64,000 bases of DNA from positions 1 to 64,000 of the forward strand of contig NZ_SLXT01000010.1 of NCBI RefSeq assembly GCF_004341395.1. Direction: 5' to 3'. Below, one piece after another: positions 7,263 through 16,627 of this stretch. The stretch is from Heliophilum fasciatum. Lineage in GTDB: Bacteria; Bacillota; Desulfitobacteriia; Heliobacteriales; Heliobacteriaceae. The stretch's first letter is position 1. Every line of letters starts with the position of its first letter. A model generated the notes under the pieces. That model was given only the letters and a program-made list of their open reading frames with translations, made no database searches and had not been told where the DNA came from. A program made the position numbers and the translations under genes.

Positions 7263-8723
7263 ATGATCAGACGAGAGGATCGCAGGTGGGGTGCAGTGAT
7301 CGCCACTGTGCTCGGCCTATTTTTTCTGTTTCGGCTGAGTACGGCAGAAGCATTAAGCACCAGTGTCCGTGTGCTTTTGGATGAAGCAAATCAAGTGGAA
7401 GTGCGCGTCGTCAGCGGCACTTATCGCTGGAGCGATGAAGCGCGGGTCACGACGAATGCTGGTGACGGGACGATCTGGAAGGGCATCTTGCGCGGTAAAA
7501 CCATTACCGTCACGGGACCGCAAACCGTTCCGGCTGCGACCGGTACATTGACGTTGGAAGCTGTTGGTACCGGTGAGCATATTTTTGAGGTTAACGGTAA
7601 AAAATACCGGGGAGACCTTCGCCTTGTGCCGCTGCTCGACAAAAGTACGCCGACGATGGCAATGATCAACGTTGTCGATGTTGAGCAATATCTTGCCGGT
7701 GTGGTCGGTATGGAGATGGGCTACAGCGCACCACCGGAAGCGTTGAAAGCGCAGGCGGTGGCTTCCCGCAGTTACGTCCTCTACCAGTGTGCACGGCGTA
7801 CGTCCTATCGCTATGACGTATCCAATACGACCTTAAGCCAAGTCTACCGGGGCGTAGAAGCGGAACAACCGCAAATTATTGCGGCGGTTCAACAGACCCG
7901 AGGACAAGTGCTCACCATGGATGGGCAAGTGATTGAAGCATTGTTTCACTCGAATGCCGGTGGGCGAACCGAGTCCGCCGTCAATGTCTGGACCAATGAT
8001 GTTCCCTACTTGCGCAGTGTGGAGTCACCAACGGACAGCTATGCGGAGGTGCTGAGCGCGCAAACCGCCCTGGCCTATCGTTGGAACAAAACTCTTTCCG
8101 TTGATCAATTGAGCCAAAAAGCGCGGGCTGTAACCGGCAGTGATCTCGGTACGGTGACGGCGGTGAAAGTGACCAGTGTCAGTCCGGCCGGACGAGTCAT
8201 GCGTGCGGAACTGGTGGGAACGAAAAGTACCTTGACGATTGGGCGCAGCCAGATCGGCGCGATCTTTAATACACCGTCCCTTTATTGGGGTCTGCCGGCG
8301 AATCCGACGGGGAACCAAAGCGCAACAAGCAGCGCAACTTGGAGCGCCATCAACAGTACCGGGGTGGCCGTACCTATCGCGGTACCGGTGACGGTGCTAG
8401 GTGCCGGTGGTCCGGTGACGGTCGGTGCAACCGGCGCAGTGATCCATAGTGGCGGTATGGCGGCACTGAACGGCAACCCAGCCGGCAACTCAACTAGCCA
8501 CCCGACCGGTTCGCCGCTGAACGCGACGATTCATGCCGCCGCCGGCAATTTGACGATTACCGGCAACGGGTATGGTCATGGCGTAGGGATGAGCCAGTGG
8601 GGGGCCATGGGCATGGCCAAGAACGGAAAAACCTACATAGATATTCTTCACCATTATTACAATGGCAACAGTCTGCAAGGGCGGTTGCGCATAACAGGAG
8701 CAGCGAGTAACCCATGGAAGTAG
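7263..8723 (+). CDS. SpoIID/LytB domain protein (peptidoglycan lytic enzyme family), secreted
   Basis: A hydrophobic signal/anchor segment (about residues 9-28) is followed by a SpoIID-type domain. The conserved Glu stretch is GVVGMEMGYSAPPEALKAQA (about 145-165) and the family C-terminal signature is GYGHGVGMSQWGAMGMA. SpoIID is a lytic transglycosylase that works with SpoIIP in engulfment; this paralogue could act there or in spore-cortex or germination wall remodelling. The protein has 486 aa, longer than typical SpoIID (about 340), because a Ser/Thr/Gly/Asn-rich low-complexity segment of about 80 residues (345-425) interrupts the domain. The start at 7263 is best by signal peptide position; GGAGGTG lies 12 bases upstream. 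It overlaps queA by 10 bases. Confidence 0.88.
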   Translation: MIRREDRRWGAVIATVLGLFFLFRLSTAEALSTSVRVLLDEANQVEVRVVSGTYRWSDEARVTTNAGDGTIWKGILRGKTITVTGPQTVPAATGTLTLEAVGTGEHIFEVNGKKYRGDLRLVPLLDKSTPTMAMINVVDVEQYLAGVVGMEMGYSAPPEALKAQAVASRSYVLYQCARRTSYRYDVSNTTLSQVYRGVEAEQPQIIAAVQQTRGQVLTMDGQVIEALFHSNAGGRTESAVNVWTNDVPYLRSVESPTDSYAEVLSAQTALAYRWNKTLSVDQLSQKARAVTGSDLGTVTAVKVTSVSPAGRVMRAELVGTKSTLTIGRSQIGAIFNTPSLYWGLPANPTGNQSATSSATWSAINSTGVAVPIAVPVTVLGAGGPVTVGATGAVIHSGGMAALNGNPAGNSTSHPTGSPLNATIHAAAGNLTITGNGYGHGVGMSQWGAMGMAKNGKTYIDILHHYYNGNSLQGRLRITGAASNPWK

Positions 8724-9748
8724 CACTTTTTGATTACCACTTACCGCCGGAAGCAATTGCCCAATATCCGATCGAACCCCGTGATGCCTCCAAGTTAATG
8801 ATCCTGGATCGCCGGGACGGAACGGTAGAGCACAAGCAATTTCGTGATTTGCTGGAGGAATTACAGCGCGGTGATGTGCTGGTGCTCAACCGTAGCCGTG
8901 TGCTCCCGGCACGGCTTTACGGCCAAAAAGCCGGTACTGATGTAGCGGTGGAAATGGTTTTGCTGACGCCCCAAGGCAACGATTGCTGGGATGTGCTGGT
9001 GCGTCCGGGACGGCGTCTAAAACCGGGCAGTACGATTATTTTTGCTGATGGGCGTTTGCATGCAGACGTGATCGGCACGACCGCCTTTGGCGGGCGCCGT
9101 GTCAAGCTGCGCTATGCAGGTGACTTGGCGCCGCTGCTCGATGAGATCGGTCAGATGCCCCTGCCGCCTTATATCGTGCAAGCCTTACCGCCGGAACAGG
9201 CTGAGCGCTATCAAACGGTCTATGCCCGGGAACGCGGTTCGGCGGCGGCGCCAACGGCGGGATTGCATTTTACACCGGAATTGCTGGAAGCGTTAGCGGC
9301 CCGCGGCGTGGAGATCACCTCGGTCCTGTTGCATGTCGGGCTAGGGACGTTCCGACCGGTACAGGCGGAGAGGATCGACGAACATGTCATGCATGCGGAA
9401 TTTTATCAGATCGAAGCGGACGCTGCTGAGCGGATCAATCGTGCCCGGCAAGAGGGGCGCCGGGTCATCGCCGTTGGGACGACAGTAACGCGGACCTTAG
9501 AAACGGTCGCCAGTCAACATTCAGGCAAGATCATTGCCGCTTCCGGATGGACCGATATTTTTATCTATCCGGGATACACATTCCAGGCGATCGACGGGCT
9601 GATTACAAATTTTCATCTGCCGAAATCAACCTTGCTGATGTTAATTTCCGCATTAGCCGGAAGGGAAGCGGTGCTGAATGCCTATCAGCAAGCGATTGCT
9701 GCAGACTACCGCTTTTTCAGCTTCGGTGATGCCATGTTCATACGGTAA
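8714..9748 (+). CDS. queA: S-adenosylmethionine:tRNA ribosyltransferase-isomerase QueA
   Basis: QueA moves the ribosyl group of SAM onto 7-aminomethyl-7-deazaguanine in tRNA to make epoxyqueuosine. The 344-aa protein shows family blocks: FDYHLPPEAIAQYP at the N-terminus, VLNRSRVLPARL, SAAAPTAGLHFTPELL and TNFHLPKSTLLMLISA near the C-terminus. Length is standard. It begins inside the last 10 bases of the SpoIID-like gene, so it is probably translated by coupling, and tgt follows about 55 bases downstream. Confidence 0.97.
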   Translation: MEVALFDYHLPPEAIAQYPIEPRDASKLMILDRRDGTVEHKQFRDLLEELQRGDVLVLNRSRVLPARLYGQKAGTDVAVEMVLLTPQGNDCWDVLVRPGRRLKPGSTIIFADGRLHADVIGTTAFGGRRVKLRYAGDLAPLLDEIGQMPLPPYIVQALPPEQAERYQTVYARERGSAAAPTAGLHFTPELLEALAARGVEITSVLLHVGLGTFRPVQAERIDEHVMHAEFYQIEADAAERINRARQEGRRVIAVGTTVTRTLETVASQHSGKIIAASGWTDIFIYPGYTFQAIDGLITNFHLPKSTLLMLISALAGREAVLNAYQQAIAADYRFFSFGDAMFIR

Positions 9749-9792
9749 GTTTACGTGATCTAGCTGTTGATGGAGCCGTTAAAGAGAGTTGA

Positions 9793-10926
<1,134 letters not shown>

Positions 10927-11008
10927 AGTCGAAATGAGAGAGGAGGTACGTCATAAAAGACGCTATCCACTCCCGTGATCCCGAAGAAATTAAGGAGGAA
11001 AAGAAAGC

Positions 11009-11275
11009 ATGGGTTCTGGTTGGTTGATTCTCTACATGGTCGTCATTACCGTCGGTTTTTATTTTCTGGCCATCCGGCCGCAACAACAAGCTGGTAAAAA
11101 GCACAAAGAAATGATCGACAACCTTCGCGTTGGGGACAAAATTCTTTCGGCAGCCGGCATGTTTGGTGAAATCACTTTTATCGGTGAAGATCGCATGCTG
11201 GTGAAATTTGCCGAAGGCGTAATCATTGAAATGTCACGGACAGCGGTTGTCCGTAAAATTGAAGACGACGAATAA
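11009..11275 (+). CDS. yajC: Preprotein translocase accessory subunit YajC
   Basis: The 88-aa protein has a single membrane helix (about residues 5-22) followed by the family stretch FLAIRPQQQAGKKHKEMIDNLRVGDKILSAAG and a small cytoplasmic domain (quoted here in parts: AIRPQQQ and LRVGDKILSAAGMFG). YajC associates with SecDF at the translocon; secD and secF follow within 600 bases. The start follows a strong AAGGAGGAA. Confidence 0.93.
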   Translation: MGSGWLILYMVVITVGFYFLAIRPQQQAGKKHKEMIDNLRVGDKILSAAGMFGEITFIGEDRMLVKFAEGVIIEMSRTAVVRKIEDDE

Positions 11276-11480
11276 ATCAAGCGTGCAACGGTAAAACTAC
11301 TCCGCGTGACATATTTTGGCAATAACAAAGATAATCGCCAGATTTTTTCACTGATTTTCCAAAAAGATTACATTATAAGCAGGAGAATGGGAATTAGAGT
11401 CGAATAATGGACCTATAGGGATTTCGTAGAAATCCAAAACCATAATTCTGTAGAACTTATGAGATCAGGAGGGTCAGGGC
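11276..11480. other. Intergenic region yajC to Spo0E-like gene
   Basis: About 200 bases with no gene I can support. An A/T-rich stretch around 11340-11400 may hold a promoter for the Spo0E-like gene, but no clear -35/-10 pair stands out. I see no terminator after yajC. Confidence 0.4.
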
Positions 11481-11690
11481 GTGAACTGCCAAACACTCAA
11501 GCGGAGGATTGAACGCAAACGCAAAGAATTAGATCAAATGTTTCGCTCCAGTAGCGAAACAGGGTTGACTACCGGGGCAATTTATCGCAAGTCCTGTGAA
11601 CTTGATCGCTTGATCGTTACGTACATGCGCTTGAATCAGCAACTTGAGTTAGATTTTCCCGACTATCAACCGTGGCCGCTGTGCAGATAG
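11481..11690 (+). CDS. Spo0E-like aspartyl-phosphate phosphatase
   Basis: The 69-aa protein matches the Spo0E family: a two-helix hairpin whose second helix carries the signature S-x-E-L-D-x-L-I (here SCELDRLIVTYMRL, about residues 38-51). Family members dephosphorylate Spo0A-P or related response regulators and so delay sporulation. The N-terminal helix (LKRRIERKRKELDQMF) is the expected partner helix. The GTG start follows AGGAGGG by 8 bases. It is a separate transcript by its own terminator, which overlaps the stop codon. Confidence 0.78.
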   Translation: MNCQTLKRRIERKRKELDQMFRSSSETGLTTGAIYRKSCELDRLIVTYMRLNQQLELDFPDYQPWPLCR

Positions 11691-11704
11691 CCAGCGGTTT
11701 TTTG
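11676..11704 (+). terminator. Intrinsic terminator of the Spo0E-like gene
   Basis: CCGCTG (11676-11681) pairs with CAGCGG (11692-11697), then six T. The hairpin includes the last codons of the gene. Confidence 0.75.
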
Positions 11705-11721
11705 TTGCCATTTTCTTTAGT

Positions 11722-11751
11722 TTGACAAGATTTAAATAGGGACAGTATAAT
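11722..11751 (+). promoter_or_regulatory. Sigma-A promoter of secDF
   Basis: Perfect TTGACA (11722-11727), 18 bases, perfect TATAAT (11746-11751). It lies 76 bases before the secD start. Confidence 0.9.
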
Positions 11752-11827
11752 CATGATTGGCTGTCTGTTTGTAAAAATAGATAGAATATAGATAAATAAT
11801 GTGGGAAAAACACGAGGAGGCAGTAGA

Positions 11828-13039
11828 TTGAACACAAAAAAAACGCTTCAATTAGTGGCCATGATTCTTCTCGTGGTCGTTGCGGCGGCTCTCAGTTACA
11901 ACCCGATTAGCAAGTCCATTAAACTCGGGTTGGATTTGCAAGGCGGTTTGCACGTCGTATTGCAGGCTGTCGAAACGCCTGGAGGACCGGAAGTTACGCG
12001 GGAGCAGATTCTCCAAGTCCAGTCGGTTATGGAACAACGGGTCAATGGTCTGGGTGTAACTGAGCCGATCATTCAACCCCAAGGCAATAACCGCTTAGTG
12101 ATTGAACTGCCGGGTGTACAAAACCCTGAAGAAGCGATCAATCTGATCGGCCGGACAGCCTTGCTGACGTTCCGCACCGCCGACGGTACGGTTGTTGTCG
12201 AAGGCAAAGACCTGAAAAAAGCTAAGGAAGCCCTTAGCCCACGGAACAACCAGCCGGAAGTTCTCTTGGAGATGACGGCGGAAGGGACCAAAAAGTTTGC
12301 TGATGCAACGCAAGCTAATGTGGGCAAACAAATCGGTATCTTTCTTGATAACGACTTGTTGCAAAATCCCCGGGTCAATGAACCGATTCTCACCGGACAA
12401 GCCAGCATTACCGGCTACAGTAATTTAGAAGAAGCACGTAACATTGCCATGTTGCTGAACTCCGGTGCGTTGCCCGTCAAAATGGAGATTGTAGAAAAAC
12501 GCACCGTTGGGCCGACCTTGGGTGCTGACAGTTTGGAAAAAAGCAAAATTGCCGGGATGATCGGTATTGGCTTGATTTTCGCTTTTATGGTTGCCTATTA
12601 TCGACTGCCCGGTGTGGTCGCCGTCATTTCGCTGGTGCTTTATTCTGTGATTGTGCTCGGAGCTTTGACGCTGCTCAAGGCGACGCTGACCTTGCCGGGG
12701 ATCGCCGGTTTTCTCTTGTCCATCGGGATGGCCGTCGATGCGAACGTCATCATTTACGAACGGCTCAAGGAAGAATTGCGCCGCGGCAAAACCTTGCGTG
12801 TGGCCATTGAAGACGGTTTCAACCGGGCCATGCATCCCGTTGTCGATTCTAACGTAACCAGCTTGATTGCCGTAGCTGTGTTGTTCTTCCTGGGCCACGG
12901 CACAATCAAAGGTTTTGCGGTCACCTTGGGGATCGGTGTGTTGGCCAGCTTATTTACCGCGATCACATTTACCCACTATCTGCTGCGCCTGACCCATTCC
13001 AGCGGTCTTTTTAACAATTCGAAACTTTACGGGGCATAA
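11828..13039 (+). CDS. secD: Protein translocase subunit SecD
   Basis: SecD and SecF use the proton gradient to help pull proteins across the membrane after SecA action. The 403-aa protein has an N-terminal membrane helix, the P1 periplasmic-type domain with LGLDLQGGLHVVLQ (D1 motif), the stretch IGRTALLTFRTADG, and five C-terminal membrane helices with SIGMAVDANVIIYERLKEE (D4-type motif). The TTG at 11828 is preferred over an upstream GTG because GAGGAGG lies 7 bases before it. secF follows after 14 bases. Confidence 0.96.
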   Translation: MNTKKTLQLVAMILLVVVAAALSYNPISKSIKLGLDLQGGLHVVLQAVETPGGPEVTREQILQVQSVMEQRVNGLGVTEPIIQPQGNNRLVIELPGVQNPEEAINLIGRTALLTFRTADGTVVVEGKDLKKAKEALSPRNNQPEVLLEMTAEGTKKFADATQANVGKQIGIFLDNDLLQNPRVNEPILTGQASITGYSNLEEARNIAMLLNSGALPVKMEIVEKRTVGPTLGADSLEKSKIAGMIGIGLIFAFMVAYYRLPGVVAVISLVLYSVIVLGALTLLKATLTLPGIAGFLLSIGMAVDANVIIYERLKEELRRGKTLRVAIEDGFNRAMHPVVDSNVTSLIAVAVLFFLGHGTIKGFAVTLGIGVLASLFTAITFTHYLLRLTHSSGLFNNSKLYGA

Positions 13040-13053
13040 AGGAGGAAGAGCAG

Positions 13054-13938
13054 ATGAACATCGTTGGACGACGTAAGATCTGGTACGGCATCGTGCTCTT
13101 GTTGCTGATCCCCGGCTTGATTTCCTTAATGCTGCAAGGGTTAAACATGGGGATTGACTTCCGAGGCGGGTCACTGCTGCAGATCCAAATGGAGCAGCAA
13201 CCGGATGTGGCCAAAATCCGCACCGTTCTCGATCAGTATCAATTGGGCGCTTCATCCTATATTCAACTTTCCGAGAATAACAACGTGCTGATCCGAACGG
13301 TCAGCTTGGAACAGGATAAGTTGAATCAAATCATGGAGTCGATGCGCGGTCAGTTTGGCAAAATCGAACTCCTGCGCGATGAAAACGTAGGTCCGGTCAT
13401 CGGTAAAGAGTTGGCTACGAACGCTTTACTCGCCTTGGGTATGGCCATGCTGGCCATTGTCGGCTACATGACCTATCGCTTTGAATTTAAGTTTGCTATT
13501 GCCGGGATTCTGTCGTTGTTTTCGGTTGTGTTGATCACCACCGGAATCTATTCCATCTTTCAAATTGAAATTGACGGTTCCTTTGTGGCGGCCATTCTGA
13601 CGGTTATCGGTTATTGCATTCACGACACGATCGTCATTTTCGACCGGATCCGCGAGAACTTGCAGCGGAAAAAACGCGACGAAGCCTTAGAAGATCTGGT
13701 CAACCGCTCCGTTCTGGAAACGATGACCCGCTCGATCAATACGGTGTTGACGGTTGTCTTCGTCCTTGGCGCACTGCTGGTCTTTGGCGGTGAGACGATT
13801 CGCGTTTTTACCCTGGCCATGTTGATCGGCGTGGTGCTCGGTGGTTGCTCTTCCATCTTCAACGCCAGCCAGCTTTGGTTGGACTTTAAGCTTTGGGAAA
13901 AAGCACAACGGGTCAAAGCAAAAACGAACGCCGTCTGA
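13054..13938 (+). CDS. secF: Protein translocase subunit SecF
   Basis: The 294-aa partner of SecD. Visible are the N-terminal membrane helix, LNMGIDFRGGSLLQIQM (the SecF version of the D1 motif), and five further membrane helices with HDTIVIFDRIRENL and the conserved SVLETMTRSINT segment. AAGGAGG lies upstream of the ATG. A terminator follows the stop, so secD-secF form a two-gene transcript. Confidence 0.96.
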   Translation: MNIVGRRKIWYGIVLLLLIPGLISLMLQGLNMGIDFRGGSLLQIQMEQQPDVAKIRTVLDQYQLGASSYIQLSENNNVLIRTVSLEQDKLNQIMESMRGQFGKIELLRDENVGPVIGKELATNALLALGMAMLAIVGYMTYRFEFKFAIAGILSLFSVVLITTGIYSIFQIEIDGSFVAAILTVIGYCIHDTIVIFDRIRENLQRKKRDEALEDLVNRSVLETMTRSINTVLTVVFVLGALLVFGGETIRVFTLAMLIGVVLGGCSSIFNASQLWLDFKLWEKAQRVKAKTNAV

Positions 13939-13949
13939 TTTTGACATGA

Positions 13950-13985
13950 AAAAAGCATTCCAGCTTGCTGGAGTGCTTTTTGTTT
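13950..13985 (+). terminator. Intrinsic terminator of secDF
   Basis: AAAAAGCATTCCAG-CTTG-CTGGAGTGCTTTTT with one G-T pair in the stem and a T run. Confidence 0.85.
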
Positions 13986-13995
13986 GCATCGGATA

Positions 13996-14004
13996 TGGTA
14001 CAAT
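13996..14004 (+). promoter_or_regulatory. Extended -10 promoter element before recJ
   Basis: TGGTACAAT, an extended -10 (TGn plus TACAAT) 43 bases before the recJ start. No good -35 is visible. The same 9-mer precedes aspS (22294) and the helical-protein/SNF2 gene block (46894). Confidence 0.45.
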
Positions 14005-14046
14005 AAGGCTAAAAATTGGGACAGCCGATAGCGGAGTGTGTAATAC

Positions 14047-16602
14047 TTGAATAATGTAACAAGAAGTAACTCCCCACCATCCGATCCACTATGGCACTGG
14101 CGCTGTGATGAATTTTTGCTGGATGAAACGAAGGAACAACAAACTGCCCAAGAGTTAGCGGAGCAGTTGGGACTGTCACCGGTACTTGCCCTTTTACTGG
14201 TGCGCCGCCGTCGGTGCACCGTTGAAGACGCAAGACGGTTCTTAGACAGTCCCTTAGACAGCTTAAGCGATCCTGCCTTGCTGCCGGGCATGGAGGAAGC
14301 GGTAACGTTGATCCTGGCTGCCCGGCAACGGGGTGAAGGGATTCTTATTTACGGTGACTACGACGTGGACGGCACAACGGCTTGTGCGGTTTTGTACCAT
14401 ATCCTCAGCGATCTTGGCTTCGAGCAGGTGTCCTATGTGGTGCCGCGGCGGATGGAGGAAGGGTACGGACTTCACCGTGATCCCCTGCAAAAGGCCTGGG
14501 AGCAAGGATGTCGGTTATTGATCACCGTGGACTGTGGTATATCCAATATGGTTGAAGTGACGGAAGCCAAAGCAGCAGGCTGGCAGGTGATCATCACCGA
14601 TCATCATCAACCGGGAGAGCAACTGCCGCCGGCCGATGCGGTGATCAATCCCAAATGTGGCGGCGGGCCGGCAGAGTCCTTGTACCTGTCCGGTGTCGGT
14701 ATTGCCTTTAAGCTCGGCCAAGCCGTGGCACGGGAACAGCTAGGTCGCAATGACGGCGATCAAGTGGCTTTTGCCACATTAGATCTGGTCGCCCTGGGTA
14801 CGGTAGCCGATATTGTGCCTTTAGAAGGTGATAATCGCATTCTGACCTGCCATGGTCTTAAGCGGTTGGCGCAGACCCAACGCTCCGGACTGCAGGCATT
14901 AATGACGGTCGTAGGCCTTGAGCCGGCGCGGGGCGTCAGCACGGGACAAGTGGGGTTCTTGTTGGCCCCGCGGATCAATGCGGCCGGTCGAATTGGCGAT
15001 GCGCGCGTGGCGGTGGAATTAATGACCACGGCCGATCCGCAGCAAGCGATGCGTATCGCCGAAGTCTTACAGCACGAAAACAGTCAACGCCAGCAGATAG
15101 AAAAAGAAATCTTTGATCAAGCCTGTGCCAAGATCGAACAAGCCGGCGAATTGCCCCTTTGTTTAATTGTCGACGGGGAAGGATGGCATTCCGGTGTGAT
15201 CGGCATCGTCGCTTCCCGACTGGTCGAGAAATATCATCGTCCTGCTTATGTACTGTCGATCGATAGCGATGGCGGGATCAAAGGATCGGCCCGCGGCATT
15301 GCCGGATATGATGTCTATCAATCCTTGGCCGCCGCCGCTGCGGCCCTGGAGAAATACGGGGGACACCCGATGGCCGGTGGATTCTCCTTGCGACGAGAGC
15401 AACTGGCTCAGTTCCGTTTCCTTATTGAGGCCTTTGCACAGGCGGCAATGACGCCGGAATTACTGCGCAAAAAGATCGCCATTGATGCGATGCTGGATTT
15501 GCCGGATATGACGCTGGAACTAGCCCAGGAAATTAACCGGTTGGCGCCCTTTGGCATTGGCAACCCGGCGCCGATCTTTGCGTTGCGCCAGGCTGCCTTG
15601 CTTCAGCAGCAGCGGCTAGGCGCCGACAAACAGCATTTACGGTTGCATCTGGGCGGCGATGGCTTAGCCGCTCCGGTTACGGCGATCGGCTTTCGCTGGC
15701 AAGGCAATGAACAGTTGATGCCGGGGAGCAGGGTCGATACATGCTTTACCCTGGAAATTAACGAGTATCGCGGGCGCCGGGAAATTCAGTGTGTGCTGCG
15801 CGATGTACGTCCCTCGGCACCGGCGCTGCTGCCGCGAGCAACCGATGTAACTTTTCGTAGTCAGCTTGCCCGAGGCGAGCGAATTCAAACCGGACAAGCG
15901 GCGCCTGATTTTTTTCGTGCGACCTGGGCGGATTGGCTGCCGCAGAATGTCGGGCACATTTGGGTGCTTAACCCCTTTCCTTCACGTACCTACTGGTTGC
16001 AGCGGTACTTGCAAGCCTATATGCCCGGTTGGGTTGTGCAAAGCACCATCGAATCGGCTACATCGGGACCGGCGATCACCATCGTGGCTGCCCATGAATA
16101 CGATAGGTGGAACAGCATGGGGGGCACAGTACCCGAAAAAAACTTGATCATCGCGGCCTATCCATTGGAACTGGGAAGGGTCAATGCGATCATTCCTGCA
16201 GGTTTACAGCAAAGCGGTTTGATTTACTATCGGGAGCAGGATCGGCTTGCGCAGCAACGGCAAGGCAAACATACCTGGCCTTTTGCACCGCCGATCTATT
16301 GGGAGCGGACAACCTTATTGTCTTTATGGAAGACGATCCGTGAAACTGATCAGGGCAACTGGCCCAAGTGTCAACAACGATTGATGTGTGATTTTGCGAT
16401 CCGAGAAATCAACGATTTGTGCAATGCGCTGCAGATTTTTCAGGAGATTGAACTGATCGATTGGAACGGTGATTTCCGGCAGCCTCCGTCGGTTCGTTGG
16501 GACGGGCAAAGCAAGCGAGACTTAACCCTTTCGCCGACATTTTGCGCACTGCAAGCCGAAAAGGTTTGCTGGGCCGCAATGCAGGCAAAAGTAGGAGCAT
16601 AA
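14047..16602 (+). CDS. recJ: Single-stranded-DNA-specific exonuclease RecJ
   Basis: RecJ degrades single-stranded DNA 5' to 3' in recombination and repair. The DHH phosphoesterase core shows YGDYDVDGTTA, TVDCGIS, ITDHHQPGE (DHH motif) and INPKCGGG; the DHHA1 domain has GGHPMAGGFSL (GGH motif), and an OB-like domain follows (about 490-590). At 851 aa it is longer than E. coli RecJ (577) and carries the C-terminal extension common in Firmicutes RecJ. The TTG start at 14047 follows GGAGTG; the earliest family motif lies further in, so the exact start is uncertain. Confidence 0.94.
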   Translation: MNNVTRSNSPPSDPLWHWRCDEFLLDETKEQQTAQELAEQLGLSPVLALLLVRRRRCTVEDARRFLDSPLDSLSDPALLPGMEEAVTLILAARQRGEGILIYGDYDVDGTTACAVLYHILSDLGFEQVSYVVPRRMEEGYGLHRDPLQKAWEQGCRLLITVDCGISNMVEVTEAKAAGWQVIITDHHQPGEQLPPADAVINPKCGGGPAESLYLSGVGIAFKLGQAVAREQLGRNDGDQVAFATLDLVALGTVADIVPLEGDNRILTCHGLKRLAQTQRSGLQALMTVVGLEPARGVSTGQVGFLLAPRINAAGRIGDARVAVELMTTADPQQAMRIAEVLQHENSQRQQIEKEIFDQACAKIEQAGELPLCLIVDGEGWHSGVIGIVASRLVEKYHRPAYVLSIDSDGGIKGSARGIAGYDVYQSLAAAAAALEKYGGHPMAGGFSLRREQLAQFRFLIEAFAQAAMTPELLRKKIAIDAMLDLPDMTLELAQEINRLAPFGIGNPAPIFALRQAALLQQQRLGADKQHLRLHLGGDGLAAPVTAIGFRWQGNEQLMPGSRVDTCFTLEINEYRGRREIQCVLRDVRPSAPALLPRATDVTFRSQLARGERIQTGQAAPDFFRATWADWLPQNVGHIWVLNPFPSRTYWLQRYLQAYMPGWVVQSTIESATSGPAITIVAAHEYDRWNSMGGTVPEKNLIIAAYPLELGRVNAIIPAGLQQSGLIYYREQDRLAQQRQGKHTWPFAPPIYWERTTLLSLWKTIRETDQGNWPKCQQRLMCDFAIREINDLCNALQIFQEIELIDWNGDFRQPPSVRWDGQSKRDLTLSPTFCALQAEKVCWAAMQAKVGA

Positions 16603-16627
16603 AATCATTCGAATATGGGGTGAGCAG

